In this document: piece by piece, positions 33,515 to 42,208 of the stretch
How positions within the stretch are numbered: position 1 is the stretch's first letter
How the letters are laid out: every line of letters starts with the position of its first letter
NCBI GenBank assembly: GCA_964463285.1
Contig: CAYXBB010000013.1
Coordinates: 1-43,327 of the forward strand
DNA length: 43,327 nucleotides
Reading direction: 5' to 3'
From: JAAZLS01 sp964463285
GTDB taxonomy: Bacteria > Bacillota > Dethiobacteria > DTU022
Program-made: the position numbers and the translations under genes
Notes under the pieces: model-generated
What the model was told of the DNA's origin: nothing
The model's input: only the letters and a program-made list of their open reading frames with translations
Databases searched by the model: none

Positions 33515-35035
33515 TTGCAGATCTACTCGCTTTGGCCCGTTCTGGCAGCTTTTTACCCCATTGCTGCCGGAGGGGTGTTATACGTCTGGGGCTTAATTTG
33601 CAATAAAAAATTACGGGAGGCTACAGCCGTTGCTGCGTCCGGCCTGGCGATGTTGCCGGTTTTATGGATGTACCCGGCAATAAAATCAGGACAGGTAATA
33701 GTGGCAGGACCCTTTTTTAATCCGCCTCTGGCGATAACTTTCCGGGTGGACGGGCTTGGTTTTTTCATGGCTTTGCTTGTTTCACTCCTTTGGTTTTTAG
33801 CAGCTTTATACTCGCCGGGCTATCTGGCACATAACCGCGCTCATAACCGCTACTATGCCCTGTTGCTGATAACCCAGGGAGGCTGCCTGGGAATAATGGT
33901 GGTCGGTGATCTGCTGGGGCTTTTTTTATTCTTTGAACTAATGGCCCTGGTCGCTTTTGTGCTTGTATCCCACGAAGAAGATCCCTACTCCCTTTTTGCC
34001 GGATCGAAATATCTTTACATGACCCTGGGCGGCGGTATGGCCATATTTTTTGGCCTGATAGCGGTTTATTGCTTGACCGGTGATCTTTCTTTTGGTTGCC
34101 CCGGCGGTTTGATCGATGAGCCCTCCGCCCTGGCCCGGTATGCTTTTATTGCTTTTTTGATTGGCTTCGGGGTAAAAGCGGGGGTATTTCCGTTGCATGT
34201 CTGGTTGCCTGACGCCCATCCGGCGGCTCCGGCTCCGGTCAGCGCTCTTCTCTCCGGAATCATGATCAAAACCGGCGCCTATGGCCTGATCCGTGTGGTC
34301 TGCCAGGTTTATTCCCCACGTTTTTTTGCTGTGGGGGCCTTACAATCCAGTATGTTGATCATTGCCGCAGCGACTATCCTGCTCGGTTCCGCATTGGCCA
34401 TTTTGCAGGACAACCTGAAACGACGGTTGGCTTATTCCAGCATCGCCCAGATCGGTTATATTTTTCTTGGTATTGCCCTGCTCACCGAAAGAGCCATGGT
34501 TGGGGCTGTCTTTCACATTTTTACTCACGCCTTCATGAAAAGTTGCCTTTTCCTCTGTGCCGGTCTAATCATCACCCAGACCGGGAAAGAGAGGATCAGT
34601 GAACTTGGCGGAATAGGTATGAAGATGCCCTTAACCATGGCCTGTTTTACGGCGGCATCTCTGTGTATGGTGGGTATTCCACCGTTCAACGGTTTTATCA
34701 GCAAATGGGAACTTTCCATGGCTGCCCTGGAGCTCGGATTACCGCTGCTGGTTGGTCTGTTGATCGTAAGCAGCCTTTTGAATGTCGTTTATTATTTTCC
34801 CATCGTTATCGCTGCTTTTTTTACCCGTGGGAAAGAGATGAAAGAAGAGCTAGATCTCCAGGAAAGATTCCAACAAAACAGGGGACCCTCTGCCATTCCA
34901 TTTATGCTAGGAGAGGCCCCCCTAGGGATGCTGTTTCCGGTAATGGTACTGGCAGTGGGCTGTTTTATATTTTCTTTGTTTCCCGTTAACCTGGTTCTGG
35001 AAATGGTTAGAAGTATAGCCTCTGCCTTGTTTTAA
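33515..35035 (+). CDS. MrpD/NuoN-like antiporter subunit 4
   Basis: A 506-residue polytopic protein. Glu in FLFFELMALVAFVLVSHEE, Lys in GFGVKAGVFPLHVWLPDAHP, Lys in SGIMIKTGAYGLIRVV and Lys in FNGFISKWELSMAAL are all present. A hydrophilic loop of about 40 residues (RGKEMKEELDLQERFQQNRG) precedes the last helix and may contact another subunit. The start is TTG with ACAGGAGG ten bases upstream. The gene follows subunit 3 after a 113-base gap with a hairpin and is the last of the rightward operon. Confidence 0.9.
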   Translation: MQIYSLWPVLAAFYPIAAGGVLYVWGLICNKKLREATAVAASGLAMLPVLWMYPAIKSGQVIVAGPFFNPPLAITFRVDGLGFFMALLVSLLWFLAALYSPGYLAHNRAHNRYYALLLITQGGCLGIMVVGDLLGLFLFFELMALVAFVLVSHEEDPYSLFAGSKYLYMTLGGGMAIFFGLIAVYCLTGDLSFGCPGGLIDEPSALARYAFIAFLIGFGVKAGVFPLHVWLPDAHPAAPAPVSALLSGIMIKTGAYGLIRVVCQVYSPRFFAVGALQSSMLIIAAATILLGSALAILQDNLKRRLAYSSIAQIGYIFLGIALLTERAMVGAVFHIFTHAFMKSCLFLCAGLIITQTGKERISELGGIGMKMPLTMACFTAASLCMVGIPPFNGFISKWELSMAALELGLPLLVGLLIVSSLLNVVYYFPIVIAAFFTRGKEMKEELDLQERFQQNRGPSAIPFMLGEAPLGMLFPVMVLAVGCFIFSLFPVNLVLEMVRSIASALF

Positions 35036-35084
35036 TCCCGGGTTAGAAAATAAAGTGCTAATCACTATTTTGATCTGCCCTGTT

Positions 35085-35195
35085 TTAGTCGGTCCGGCGG
35101 TAATCACTCATGATAAAATAATTTATAACCGATCTCAGCAGGATGGCGATTCCTAGAAAAGCTCCAAGCAATGCCAGGCTACTTAAGGTGGACAT
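35085..35195 (-). CDS. 36-residue membrane microprotein with its own promoter
   Basis: A 36-residue ORF from ATG 35195 to TAA 35085. The N-terminal two thirds form one hydrophobic helix (LSSLALLGAFLGIAILLRSV), followed by a short polar, charged tail (SDYRRTD). AAAGGAGGAG lies six bases before the ATG, and a TTGACA promoter lies 35-60 bases further upstream, so this is very probably a real gene. It is transcribed leftward from the gap between two convergent antiporter operons, antisense to the likely 3' end of the rightward mRNA. I recognise no family. Its position suggests a small accessory subunit or regulator of the antiporter complex (inference). Confidence 0.72.
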   Translation of the reverse strand: MSTLSSLALLGAFLGIAILLRSVINYFIMSDYRRTD

Positions 35196-35228
35196 CGCTG
35201 CTCCTCCTTTCAGAAAAGGGGTACAATT

Positions 35229-35258
35229 ATAATATATTAGATCCAGCAATGTTGTCAA
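35229..35258 (-). promoter_or_regulatory. Promoter of the 36-residue membrane protein gene
   Basis: Read leftward: consensus TTGACA (35253-35258) followed by either TATATT at a 16-base spacing (35231-35236) or TATTAT at 18 bases (35229-35234). Confidence 0.75.
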
Positions 35259-35383
35259 CAATATTTCCTATATTCCCGCAAGTTATTTATTTCTCAAGCA
35301 TTAGTTCATAAATTCACATATATTTTGATCTTTTAGCCTATCCGGGAGCAGGGGTAGCTGCGGGCTACGATCAAGACAGCCAT

Positions 35384-35420
35384 AAAAAAACACGCAAAGC
35401 CTTTCATGTTTTGCGTGTTT
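35384..35420 (-). terminator. Terminator of the leftward Mrp operon (possibly two-way)
   Basis: AAACACGCAAA (35388-35398) and TTTGCGTGTTT (35410-35420) form an 11-pair stem with an 11-base loop. Read leftward it ends in a run of seven T, 28 bases after the stop of the last antiporter gene. Read rightward it is followed by only a short TTTAATT, so termination of the rightward operon here is less certain. Confidence 0.85.
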
Positions 35421-35447
35421 AATTCATGTTTTCCGGGATCAGGATAT

Positions 35448-37448
35448 TTAAGGGGACACGTTTCTAAAGGAATCGGTAAAACCGAAATTCAGATAGAAAA
35501 GGAAAATCAGCACTACCCCTAAAATGATAATTACCAGTGTAGCATCAAAATCGATATTTCCAATATTTACCGTCCGATAGAGCCGGGAGCGCCCCGGCTG
35601 GTAATCAATTCTCATCAGAAAAACAAAAACTTTCCGGTAGAGGGCTGCCAGAAAAGCCTTGAAATGGCGGGCCATGCTGTTTACAGCCCTGGTTAGATAG
35701 CGCCAGGTTAAAATGGCGGCCCTGCCAACCACCGAACCCGCATATTCCTGACCGAGCCAGGCAGGAAAGCTGATTTGGAAGGCGCCGCTTTTCATCCCAA
35801 AAGCAAACAGTATGGCGCCGGCAGCCAGAGTCAGAGCCACGGATCTTATATCCGGCCATGCCCAGAACTTGATCCCCGCAAGATGGGTTTCAATATATCC
35901 GGGATCATACATGAACTGGCTAAGTCCCGGTAAAATGAAGCGATCCAGGATCTGGTTGGGGAATAGGCCGACCCCCATGATTGCTGCTGAGAGCATGATC
36001 ATACCGATCTTCATCGGCAGGGGGGTCGGCGGCAGATCACCATAGGAACGTTTTGCTTTGCGGAAAAAGACCAAGTAGATAAACTTGAAAAAATAGCAGG
36101 CTGTTCCGGCGCTGGCCAGGATGAAAAGCCATTCGGCAACCTGTAACCCGGGCAAACGACTTTGGGTGAATGCTCCCGCCAGGGCATGGTGAAGCAGTGT
36201 TTTGCTGACATAGCCGTTGAAGAAGGGAAAACCGATAATGCCCAGCGTGCCGATCATCGCCGCCGCAGCGGTGAAAGGCATTTTTCTCCAGAGGCCGCCC
36301 AGTTTATACATATCCAGCTCGTTCAGTTGAAAAGCAAACGCACCAACTGCCAGGAAGAGCAGCGACTTGAACAAGGCGTGATTCAGAATATGGTAGGAGG
36401 CAGCAGCAAGTCCCAACGCCCCTTCGCGGCATAGAAAATCAGCCACCCCGACGCCCAGGATGATAAAACCCATTTGGCTAATGCTGCTGCAGGCCAACAT
36501 CTTTTTCATATTGTCCTGAAATAAAGCCATGAAGGCGCCAAAAAGAGCCGTCCCGATACCTATCCAGATGATCACGTAACCGATGGTGGAAAGACTGTCC
36601 CACAGGGAAGCCAGTCCGGGGGCTCTTAGGTCAAAGGGACCGGTTCTACAGGGGGTAATGAACATTGCCACTGTGCGGATAATTCCGTAGGCGCCAATTT
36701 TGATCATAACTCCGGAGAGCAGGGCGCTGGCCGGCGATGGTGCTACCGGGTGGGCCCGGGGGAGCCAGATATGCAGCGGTGCCATTCCGGCTTTGATTCC
36801 AAAACCCACAATAAGACAAATGATCGCCGTCAGGTGGTAGGGGGTAGGAAACCCGATAGGAGTGGGTGCAATCACCAGTGTGCGCAGGAAATACTGCAGT
36901 AACAGGATCCCGGTTAGCAAGCAAAGTCCCCCAAAGACGCCCAGGTACAGATAGAGGTTCCCCGCACTGATTGCTTCCTCGCTTTGATTGTGAATTACCA
37001 GAACATAGGAGGCCAGCGTCATTATCTCAAAAAAGACGAGCAGGGAGATGAAATCGCCCGCCAGGGGCACTCCGATCGTGCCCACAAATGTTAGGGCGAG
37101 AAAGACAAAAAACCGTCCCCGGTTTTGTTCGTGTTCCATGTAGCTTACCGCATAGATGGTGGCGGCGAGCCAGACAAAGGCGGTGATCAATGCTACCATT
37201 ACACCGAGGCCGTCTACCCGGAAGGTTAAATTTAACGGTGAGATCAGCATTTCGATTTTACAAACGATTATTTTTTTCTGCATTGCAGCCGGCCACATTG
37301 ACAGGACTGCAGCCAGGGTAGCCAGGTTGCCGCAGATGGCTAAAGTATGGCGCAGCCAGGGGATGCGGGCAGCAGCAATTAGAAGTAGCGCTGTCGTCAA
37401 GGGAATCAAGATCACCCATAGCGGCTGCCAGGAAAAAATTTCGCTCAT
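35448..37448 (-). CDS. NuoL/HyfB-like antiporter subunit, last gene of the leftward operon
   Basis: A 666-residue polytopic protein, the closest relative of the rightward gene at 28207. Shared features: Glu in LLVFFEIMTLASYVLVIHN, Lys in GFGIKAGMAPLHIWLPRAHP, Lys in SGVMIKIGAYGIIRTV, Lys in FNGYVSKTLLHHAL, and the same C-terminal amphipathic stretch with IDYQPGRSRLYRTVNIGNID before a final helix. In Mrp systems this type corresponds to the NuoL-like front part of MrpA, while the MbhD/MbhE-like parts are separate genes upstream. The ATG at 37448 has AAGGAGG seven bases upstream; GTG 37451 is too close. It follows the gap-containing gene by 19 bases. Confidence 0.9.
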   Translation of the reverse strand: MSEIFSWQPLWVILIPLTTALLLIAAARIPWLRHTLAICGNLATLAAVLSMWPAAMQKKIIVCKIEMLISPLNLTFRVDGLGVMVALITAFVWLAATIYAVSYMEHEQNRGRFFVFLALTFVGTIGVPLAGDFISLLVFFEIMTLASYVLVIHNQSEEAISAGNLYLYLGVFGGLCLLTGILLLQYFLRTLVIAPTPIGFPTPYHLTAIICLIVGFGIKAGMAPLHIWLPRAHPVAPSPASALLSGVMIKIGAYGIIRTVAMFITPCRTGPFDLRAPGLASLWDSLSTIGYVIIWIGIGTALFGAFMALFQDNMKKMLACSSISQMGFIILGVGVADFLCREGALGLAAASYHILNHALFKSLLFLAVGAFAFQLNELDMYKLGGLWRKMPFTAAAAMIGTLGIIGFPFFNGYVSKTLLHHALAGAFTQSRLPGLQVAEWLFILASAGTACYFFKFIYLVFFRKAKRSYGDLPPTPLPMKIGMIMLSAAIMGVGLFPNQILDRFILPGLSQFMYDPGYIETHLAGIKFWAWPDIRSVALTLAAGAILFAFGMKSGAFQISFPAWLGQEYAGSVVGRAAILTWRYLTRAVNSMARHFKAFLAALYRKVFVFLMRIDYQPGRSRLYRTVNIGNIDFDATLVIIILGVVLIFLFYLNFGFTDSFRNVSP

Positions 37449-37467
37449 CACTGCACCTCCTTAAAAC

Positions 37468-38927
37468 TTAGAACAGGTAGCCGGCGACAGATTTAATAAA
37501 TGGCAGGTAGAGATTCAAAGCCATTCCGAACACAATACAGGTCAGTGCCAGCCCAAGTGTAGGCCAGAGCATGCTGGGCGGGGCCTCGATGCCTTGGGCC
37601 GGCTCAAAATTTCCGGATTTGAAGAAAGCATTGATTACAATCGGGAAAAAATAAGCGGCATTTAACATGGCACTGGCTACTAAAACAAAGATCACCGCGT
37701 AATGTCCTGCCTGGAGGCTGCCGGCCAGGATATACCACTTGGAGACAAAACCGTTAAGCGGCAGGATTCCCACCATGCCGATGCTGCAGATGGCAAAAGC
37801 CAGCATGGTTAGCGGCATTCTTCGCCCGACCCCGGCCAGTTCGCTGATCTTCTCTTTTCCGGTAACTGTGATAATGGATCCGGCACAGAAAAAGAGGGTG
37901 ATCTTGATCAAGGCATGGTTAATCAGGTGCAACAGGCCACCATTTAGGCCCAGAGAGGTCAGCAAACCCGCACCTAGAATGATGTAGCTGAGTTGACTGA
38001 TGGTGGAATACGCCAGCCGCCGTTTCAGCACATCCTGTCTTAAGGCGATAATTGAAGCTACCAGGATGGTTATACTGACCAGTATGACCACAAATATGCC
38101 CAGGTTTAAAGCGGAAAGTGCTTCAGTTCCATATATGGAGTACATCACTCTTAAAACACTGAAAACTCCGGATTTAACTACTGCTACTGCATGCAACAAG
38201 GCGCTGACCGGAGTGGGTGCAATCATGGCTGCGGGAAGCCAGGCATGAAGCGGCATGATTGCCGCCTTGACCCCAAAACCGATGATAAAACATAAAAATA
38301 TCAGTTGCCAGAGCGATGCCTGCGCGGCTGCCGGATGGATGATGCCGCCGGGGGTAAAAGAAAGTGTGCCAGTGAGGCTGTAGGTCATTATNNNNNNNNN
38401 NACGCAGCTCCCACAAAGCTATAAACGATGTAGCGCAGGCCCGCTGTATGGGCTTCTTCGGTTCCGGTATGAATAACCAGGGGGTAGGTGAATATGGTCA
38501 GAAATTCATAAAACAGGTACAGGGTAAACAGGTTGGAGGAAAAAGCGATTCCCATGGTAGTGCCCAGGGAGAGGAGAAAATATACAAAGTATCGGCGGCG
38601 ATTTATCTCGTGAGCCATGTAACCGGTAGAATAAATTACTGTAAAAACCCAGAGGATCGCTGCCAGGGCGCCGAAAAGCACCGAAAGGGGATCGGCGCGA
38701 AAAGCCAGTTCCAGACCGGGAAGAATGGTGATCAGGGATATAGAGGCCATGCGGCCGTCAAGAACCTCCGGTAAGAGCATTACAACCATTGCCGCGGTGG
38801 CTGCGGCAATAAACACGGCCATGAAATTGCGTAATTTATCTGATCGTTCCGGAAACAAACTGAGCAGCAGGGCGCTTACAATCGGGAAAATCACTGCTCC
38901 CATGATCAATTGCGCACCGGTAGGCAT
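37468..38927 (-). CDS. MrpD/NuoN-like antiporter subunit interrupted by an assembly gap
   Basis: Two reading frames on either side of ten Ns are one gene. The N-terminal piece (38927 to 38402) has Glu in LYLFYEFLTIFTYPLVIHT; the C-terminal piece has Lys in GFGVKAAIMPLHAWLPAAM, Lys in AVAVVKSGVFSVLR and Lys in LNGFVSKWYIL. Both match the rightward gene at 30396 over their whole length. The frames differ, but the Ns are a placeholder of unknown true length. Alignment to that paralogue suggests about six codons are hidden, i.e. about 17 bases instead of 10. I see no reason to call it a pseudogene. GGAGG lies ten bases before the ATG. Confidence 0.85.
38392..38401. other. Assembly gap (10 N)
   Basis: Ten unresolved bases inside an antiporter gene. 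The two sides are out of frame as printed, as expected for a fixed-length placeholder. Confidence 0.98.
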
Positions 38928-38962
38928 AGTGTTTCAACCTCCTACAAAAAATAATCCAAGCG

Positions 38963-39268
38963 CTACTCTTTTTGGTTTTTCCCTGCTCCCAGGGTCAGCA
39001 TAATAGCCATCACTGCGGTGAAGAGAACTGTTGTTTCCAAAAGTGTATCGTAACCGCGATAATCTAAAATGATGTTCGTGACCATGTTCAGTCCGCCGCT
39101 CTCTTCAGGCCCTTTCCAGACATACCGTTCCCATACCTCGTTAATGGGTGGATTATCCGCCCGGCCGTAAGGGGGCATCTCTGCCACCGCCAGGAGAAAC
39201 ATGAATAAAATGAAACAGACCAAAATAACCGCAAAGGGGATAAAGAGATAATTGTGCCGCCTCTTCAT
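38963..39268 (-). CDS. MbhE-like / MrpA C-terminal domain subunit
   Basis: A 101-residue membrane protein with one helix near the N-terminus (LFIPFAVILVCFILFMFLL) and one near the C-terminus (TTVLFTAVMAIMLTLGAG). Between them is MPPYGRADNPPINEVW followed by NMVTNIILDYRGYDTLLE. The ILDYRGYDTLLE motif is the signature of the MbhE-like end of MrpA and of the matching subunit in membrane-bound hydrogenases. In most Mrp systems this is part of the fused MrpA chain; here it is a separate gene overlapping the MbhD-like gene by four bases (ATGA). Confidence 0.85.
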   Translation of the reverse strand: MKRRHNYLFIPFAVILVCFILFMFLLAVAEMPPYGRADNPPINEVWERYVWKGPEESGGLNMVTNIILDYRGYDTLLETTVLFTAVMAIMLTLGAGKNQKE

Positions 39269-39501
39269 AGCGGCCGCCTCCCTACTTTTGTTATTACGGT
39301 GATCATGATCACGGTCATCCCGATACCGACCGCCGCCTCAGTAATGGCGATATCAGGTGCATTCAACTGTTGCCAGATCAGGGCCATCACCAGGCTGTAA
39401 GCACCAAAAATAATCGCCACGTAAAGTAAATCTTTGAAAAAAAATATAGAGAGTGCACTTACCAGGAGGACCATGAAGAGCAGTGCGATCAAAGGGTTCA
39501 T
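39265..39501 (-). CDS. MbhD-like (DUF4040) subunit
   Basis: A 78-residue membrane protein with three hydrophobic helices and the DUF4040/MbhD motif KDLLYVAIIFGAYSLVMALI followed by NAPDIAITEAAVGIGMT. The conserved APDIAxTEAxVG segment is the part of MrpA and Mbh/Mbx complexes thought to form the sodium/proton path next to MrpC. The ATG at 39501 shares one base with the mrpG stop (TGATG), so translation is coupled. A TTG three bases earlier is an alternative start. Confidence 0.87.
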   Translation of the reverse strand: MNPLIALLFMVLLVSALSIFFFKDLLYVAIIFGAYSLVMALIWQQLNAPDIAITEAAVGIGMTVIMITVITKVGRRPL

Positions 39502-39866
39502 CAATCCCGCTCACCTCTCTTCCTGTTCCTTTGCTCAGGTCCCGTATAGGTATCCAGGCGGAAACTTCCTTTGGCCAGCTCGATGCCGCCGTAGTAGGCA
39601 ATGCCCCGGTTGTACGATGTTTTGGCAATCAGGTGAGTCATCACCGGGTTGATGGTGGCTACCAGGATAATCATCAGGATCATTTTAGCAATTGAGGTCA
39701 GATCGCCGATCACCAGGATAAGCCCAAGAATGATCAGCCAGTTTCCCAGGGTATCGCATTTGCCCAGGGCATGCATCCGGTTATAAACATCGGGCATCCG
39801 GATCAGGCCGATAGCGCTAACCGCAAGAAAGAAGAAACCGCCGCTCATTAATATCATCGCCAGCAC
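39501..39866 (-). CDS. mrpG: Na+/H+ antiporter subunit MrpG
   Basis: A 121-residue MrpG with three membrane helices, the motif AIGLIRMPDVYNRMHALGKC, and a charged C-terminal tail. MrpG is a small subunit required for Mrp complex assembly. The first ordinary start is GTG 39866, but it has no ribosome binding site and gives a truncated first helix. An ATA codon at 39884, in frame and six bases after AGGAG, would restore the usual N-terminus (GTVKEVLAMILM). Initiation at ATA is rare, so the true start is unsettled. Confidence 0.88.
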   Translation of the reverse strand: MLAMILMSGGFFFLAVSAIGLIRMPDVYNRMHALGKCDTLGNWLIILGLILVIGDLTSIAKMILMIILVATINPVMTHLIAKTSYNRGIAYYGGIELAKGSFRLDTYTGPEQRNRKRGERD

Positions 39867-39912
39867 TTCTTTAACCGTTCCTATTGTTTTCTCCTCCCTT
39901 CAAGCCGGCCCG

Positions 39913-40179
39913 CTAGATCAGCTTTCCTTCACTTAAAAGTTTTAAAACACAGACAGTACCAATAAACGAACCCAGGACAAGTACCAGGGCCACATCAATA
40001 TAATAAGTGCTCCGATGCAGGTAAGAATAGATCAGGATCAGTGCCACCACCTCGGAGGTGACCAGGTTGACGGAGAGAATGCGATCAATAATCGAGGGTC
40101 CGATAAAAGCCCGGTAAAGGGCCAGCGCGGCCACCGCCACCAACCCGATGATGAGAAACTGTAAAAAGGAGTTCAGCAT
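39913..40179 (-). CDS. mrpF: Na+/H+ antiporter subunit MrpF
   Basis: An 88-residue MrpF with three helices. Family features are the RAFIGPSIIDRILSVNLVTS segment and YIDVALVLVLGSFIGTVCVL. The start is ATG 40179, with GGGAG six bases upstream, one base from the mrpE stop; a longer reading from 40218 would overlap mrpE by 38 bases and is rejected. It follows the standard mrpE-F-G gene order. Confidence 0.92.
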   Translation of the reverse strand: MLNSFLQFLIIGLVAVAALALYRAFIGPSIIDRILSVNLVTSEVVALILIYSYLHRSTYYIDVALVLVLGSFIGTVCVLKLLSEGKLI

Positions 40180-40180
40180 C

Positions 40181-40690
40181 TTAACTCCCTTCTTCCTCAA
40201 TTTTTTTGGCAAGTCCATAGAGATACCAATCCAACACCCCGCGTCCGGCCGAATCGGTTACCGCATGGACCACATGGTAGTCGTTGTACAGATCAACCGT
40301 GATCGTCCCCGGCGTGAGGGTGATGGAATTTGCATAGAACACCCGCATGAGATCGTGTTTCAATTCATTGCGCATGATCACCAGGCCCGGCGAGATCGGG
40401 AGTTTTGGGCTAAGTACGATCACCGCCACCATGATATTCGCTTTAAGCACCTCCCAGACCAGGCAGAACAGGTAACAGATCATCATAAAAAATTGTTTCA
40501 GCGTGAAAGAGGTCCGCCGGCCGTTTTCGGTGATCTTAATTTCAGACCATACAATGGTAACCACTATACTGAGCAGCGTGCCTACCATGAGATGCTGCCA
40601 GTGCAAACTGGCTGACAGCAATAGCCAGAACCCCATTACTATGATAAATATGAGGAGTCCTCCAAAATAATCTTTTTGATGACCGGCCAA
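40181..40690 (-). CDS. mrpE: Na+/H+ antiporter subunit MrpE
   Basis: A 169-residue MrpE. Two or three N-terminal hydrophobic helices are followed by a cytoplasmic domain with LTPGTITVDLYNDYHVVHAV, the family signature. In Mrp complexes MrpE lies at the subunit interface and is needed for stability. The TTG start has GGGAGG nine bases upstream. It follows mrpD by 17 bases. Confidence 0.93.
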   Translation of the reverse strand: MAGHQKDYFGGLLIFIIVMGFWLLLSASLHWQHLMVGTLLSIVVTIVWSEIKITENGRRTSFTLKQFFMMICYLFCLVWEVLKANIMVAVIVLSPKLPISPGLVIMRNELKHDLMRVFYANSITLTPGTITVDLYNDYHVVHAVTDSAGRGVLDWYLYGLAKKIEEEGS

Positions 40691-40707
40691 TTCAAGGCAC
40701 CTCCCGA

Positions 40708-42198
40708 TTAACTTAAAAAGTGAAGGACGATCTTTTGCAGGTAATCATAAAACAACACCCCTGCGGTTCCCAGGACAATAATGCAGGCGGCAGTAACCGC
40801 AATTGGCAACTGCATGGTAAAGGGAATCTTGTCCCTTTGAAAACTTCTTTTATCAGAAGATCTATCTGCGCTGGCAAAATAGAATTGCCAGATAATCGGA
40901 AAATAGTAAGCTGCATTCAACAGGCCGCTGATCACAATCAAGGCAATAAAATAGGGATAGGAGGCTTCTATGCTACCCACAGCCAGCAGATATTTAGAGA
41001 TAAAGCCTCCGGTCAGCGGGATGCCCACCATGGAAAACGCGGCCACGGTGAAGGAGAATGCGGTTAGCGGCATTTTGAAGCCAATATCCTGCAGCTGGTT
41101 TACCCTCTTCTGTCCGGTTTGATAATGAATTGCCCCGGCGCATAGGAAGAGGCAGGTTTTCATCATTGCATGGACCACCAGGTGAAAGAATGCGGCTACT
41201 ATCGCCCAGGGGGTTCCCAAACCCAGCCCCAGGTAGATGTAACCAAGCTGGGCCACGGTGGAATAGGCCAGGCGCCGTTTTAGATCCAGCTGAACAAAGG
41301 CAAAAAAGGAGCCGAAGAGCATTGCCGATCCGCCCAGTATCATAAGCAGGTAACGGATATTGCTTTGCTGGTAAAACTCGTTGCCGAAAACAATGAACAA
41401 GAGTTTAAACAGGGCGATAATATAGACCTTGACCACCAGGCTGGAAAGAATGGCGCTGGAGGAGGAGGGAGCCGAAGAGTGGGCGTCAGGCAGCCAGAGG
41501 TGAAGAGGGAAAAGGGCCGATTTAATGCCGAAGCCAACCACGAACAGGGTCAGCATGACCCAGACCAAGTGAGGATACTGTCCCGCATTTTGAGCCATCA
41601 CCGCTCCGGCGAAACGCATATTTAGATGACCTGTAATCATGTAGAGCATGCCGATGGCCAGGAGCACGAATCCCGAGCCGATGGTGGCTAAAATAAGGTA
41701 TTTTAAACTGGCCTCGGTTGAGGCACGGTCTCCTTTGCTGACTACCAGCGCACAGGCACTAATCCCGACCACTTCAATAAAGACGAACATATTGAAAACA
41801 TCGTGAGTAATTACCAACCCAAGCATCGCCGTCATACAAAGCAAAAATTCCACATAGTACAAGCCGCGCGAAGCTTCGTTTATCTCTTTTTGCAGCGCCC
41901 GGCAGCTGTAAAGAGCAATCATCAGGTAAAGGCCGGTTATCAAAACGGCCATCAGCGCAGAAACCGGTTCAATGGCGATTTCAATTCCCCAGGGAGGATC
42001 CCAGTCGGCTACCGCATGATAGATCGCCTCACCGCCTCCGACAAGCTGCCCGCCAAGATAAAGGGCCAGGGCAAAGACCAGCCCGCAGACGGCTACCGCC
42101 AGCGGAGCGCAGAGATCTCTTTTCCAGCGGGCAAAGACCGGCATGGCAAAAGAAGGAATCAGCCCTCCCAGGATAAGGAATAGGGGCATTTTAGCCAC
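40708..42198 (-). CDS. mrpD: Na+/H+ antiporter subunit MrpD
   Basis: A 496-residue polytopic protein that sits at the mrpD position between mrpC and mrpE. Key residues: Glu in MFVFIEVVGISACALVVSK (TM5), Lys in GFGIKSALFPLHLWLPDAHS (TM7), Lys in LSSLVVKVYIIALFKLL (TM8) and Lys in TGGFISKYLLAVGSI (TM12). The SSAPSSSSAILSSLVVK segment separates it from the six other antiporter-like proteins of the window and matches true MrpD. GTG start; the ribosome binding site is formed by the end of mrpC. Confidence 0.93.
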   Translation of the reverse strand: MAKMPLFLILGGLIPSFAMPVFARWKRDLCAPLAVAVCGLVFALALYLGGQLVGGGEAIYHAVADWDPPWGIEIAIEPVSALMAVLITGLYLMIALYSCRALQKEINEASRGLYYVEFLLCMTAMLGLVITHDVFNMFVFIEVVGISACALVVSKGDRASTEASLKYLILATIGSGFVLLAIGMLYMITGHLNMRFAGAVMAQNAGQYPHLVWVMLTLFVVGFGIKSALFPLHLWLPDAHSSAPSSSSAILSSLVVKVYIIALFKLLFIVFGNEFYQQSNIRYLLMILGGSAMLFGSFFAFVQLDLKRRLAYSTVAQLGYIYLGLGLGTPWAIVAAFFHLVVHAMMKTCLFLCAGAIHYQTGQKRVNQLQDIGFKMPLTAFSFTVAAFSMVGIPLTGGFISKYLLAVGSIEASYPYFIALIVISGLLNAAYYFPIIWQFYFASADRSSDKRSFQRDKIPFTMQLPIAVTAACIIVLGTAGVLFYDYLQKIVLHFLS

Positions 42199-42208
42199 GG
42201 GTATACAC

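Noticed and set aside
33439..33600. Small ORF from TTG (GGAGGAATTG) overlapping the start of antiporter subunit 4
   Set aside because: The ribosome binding site is only two bases from the TTG, and the peptide shows no membrane or other recognisable features.
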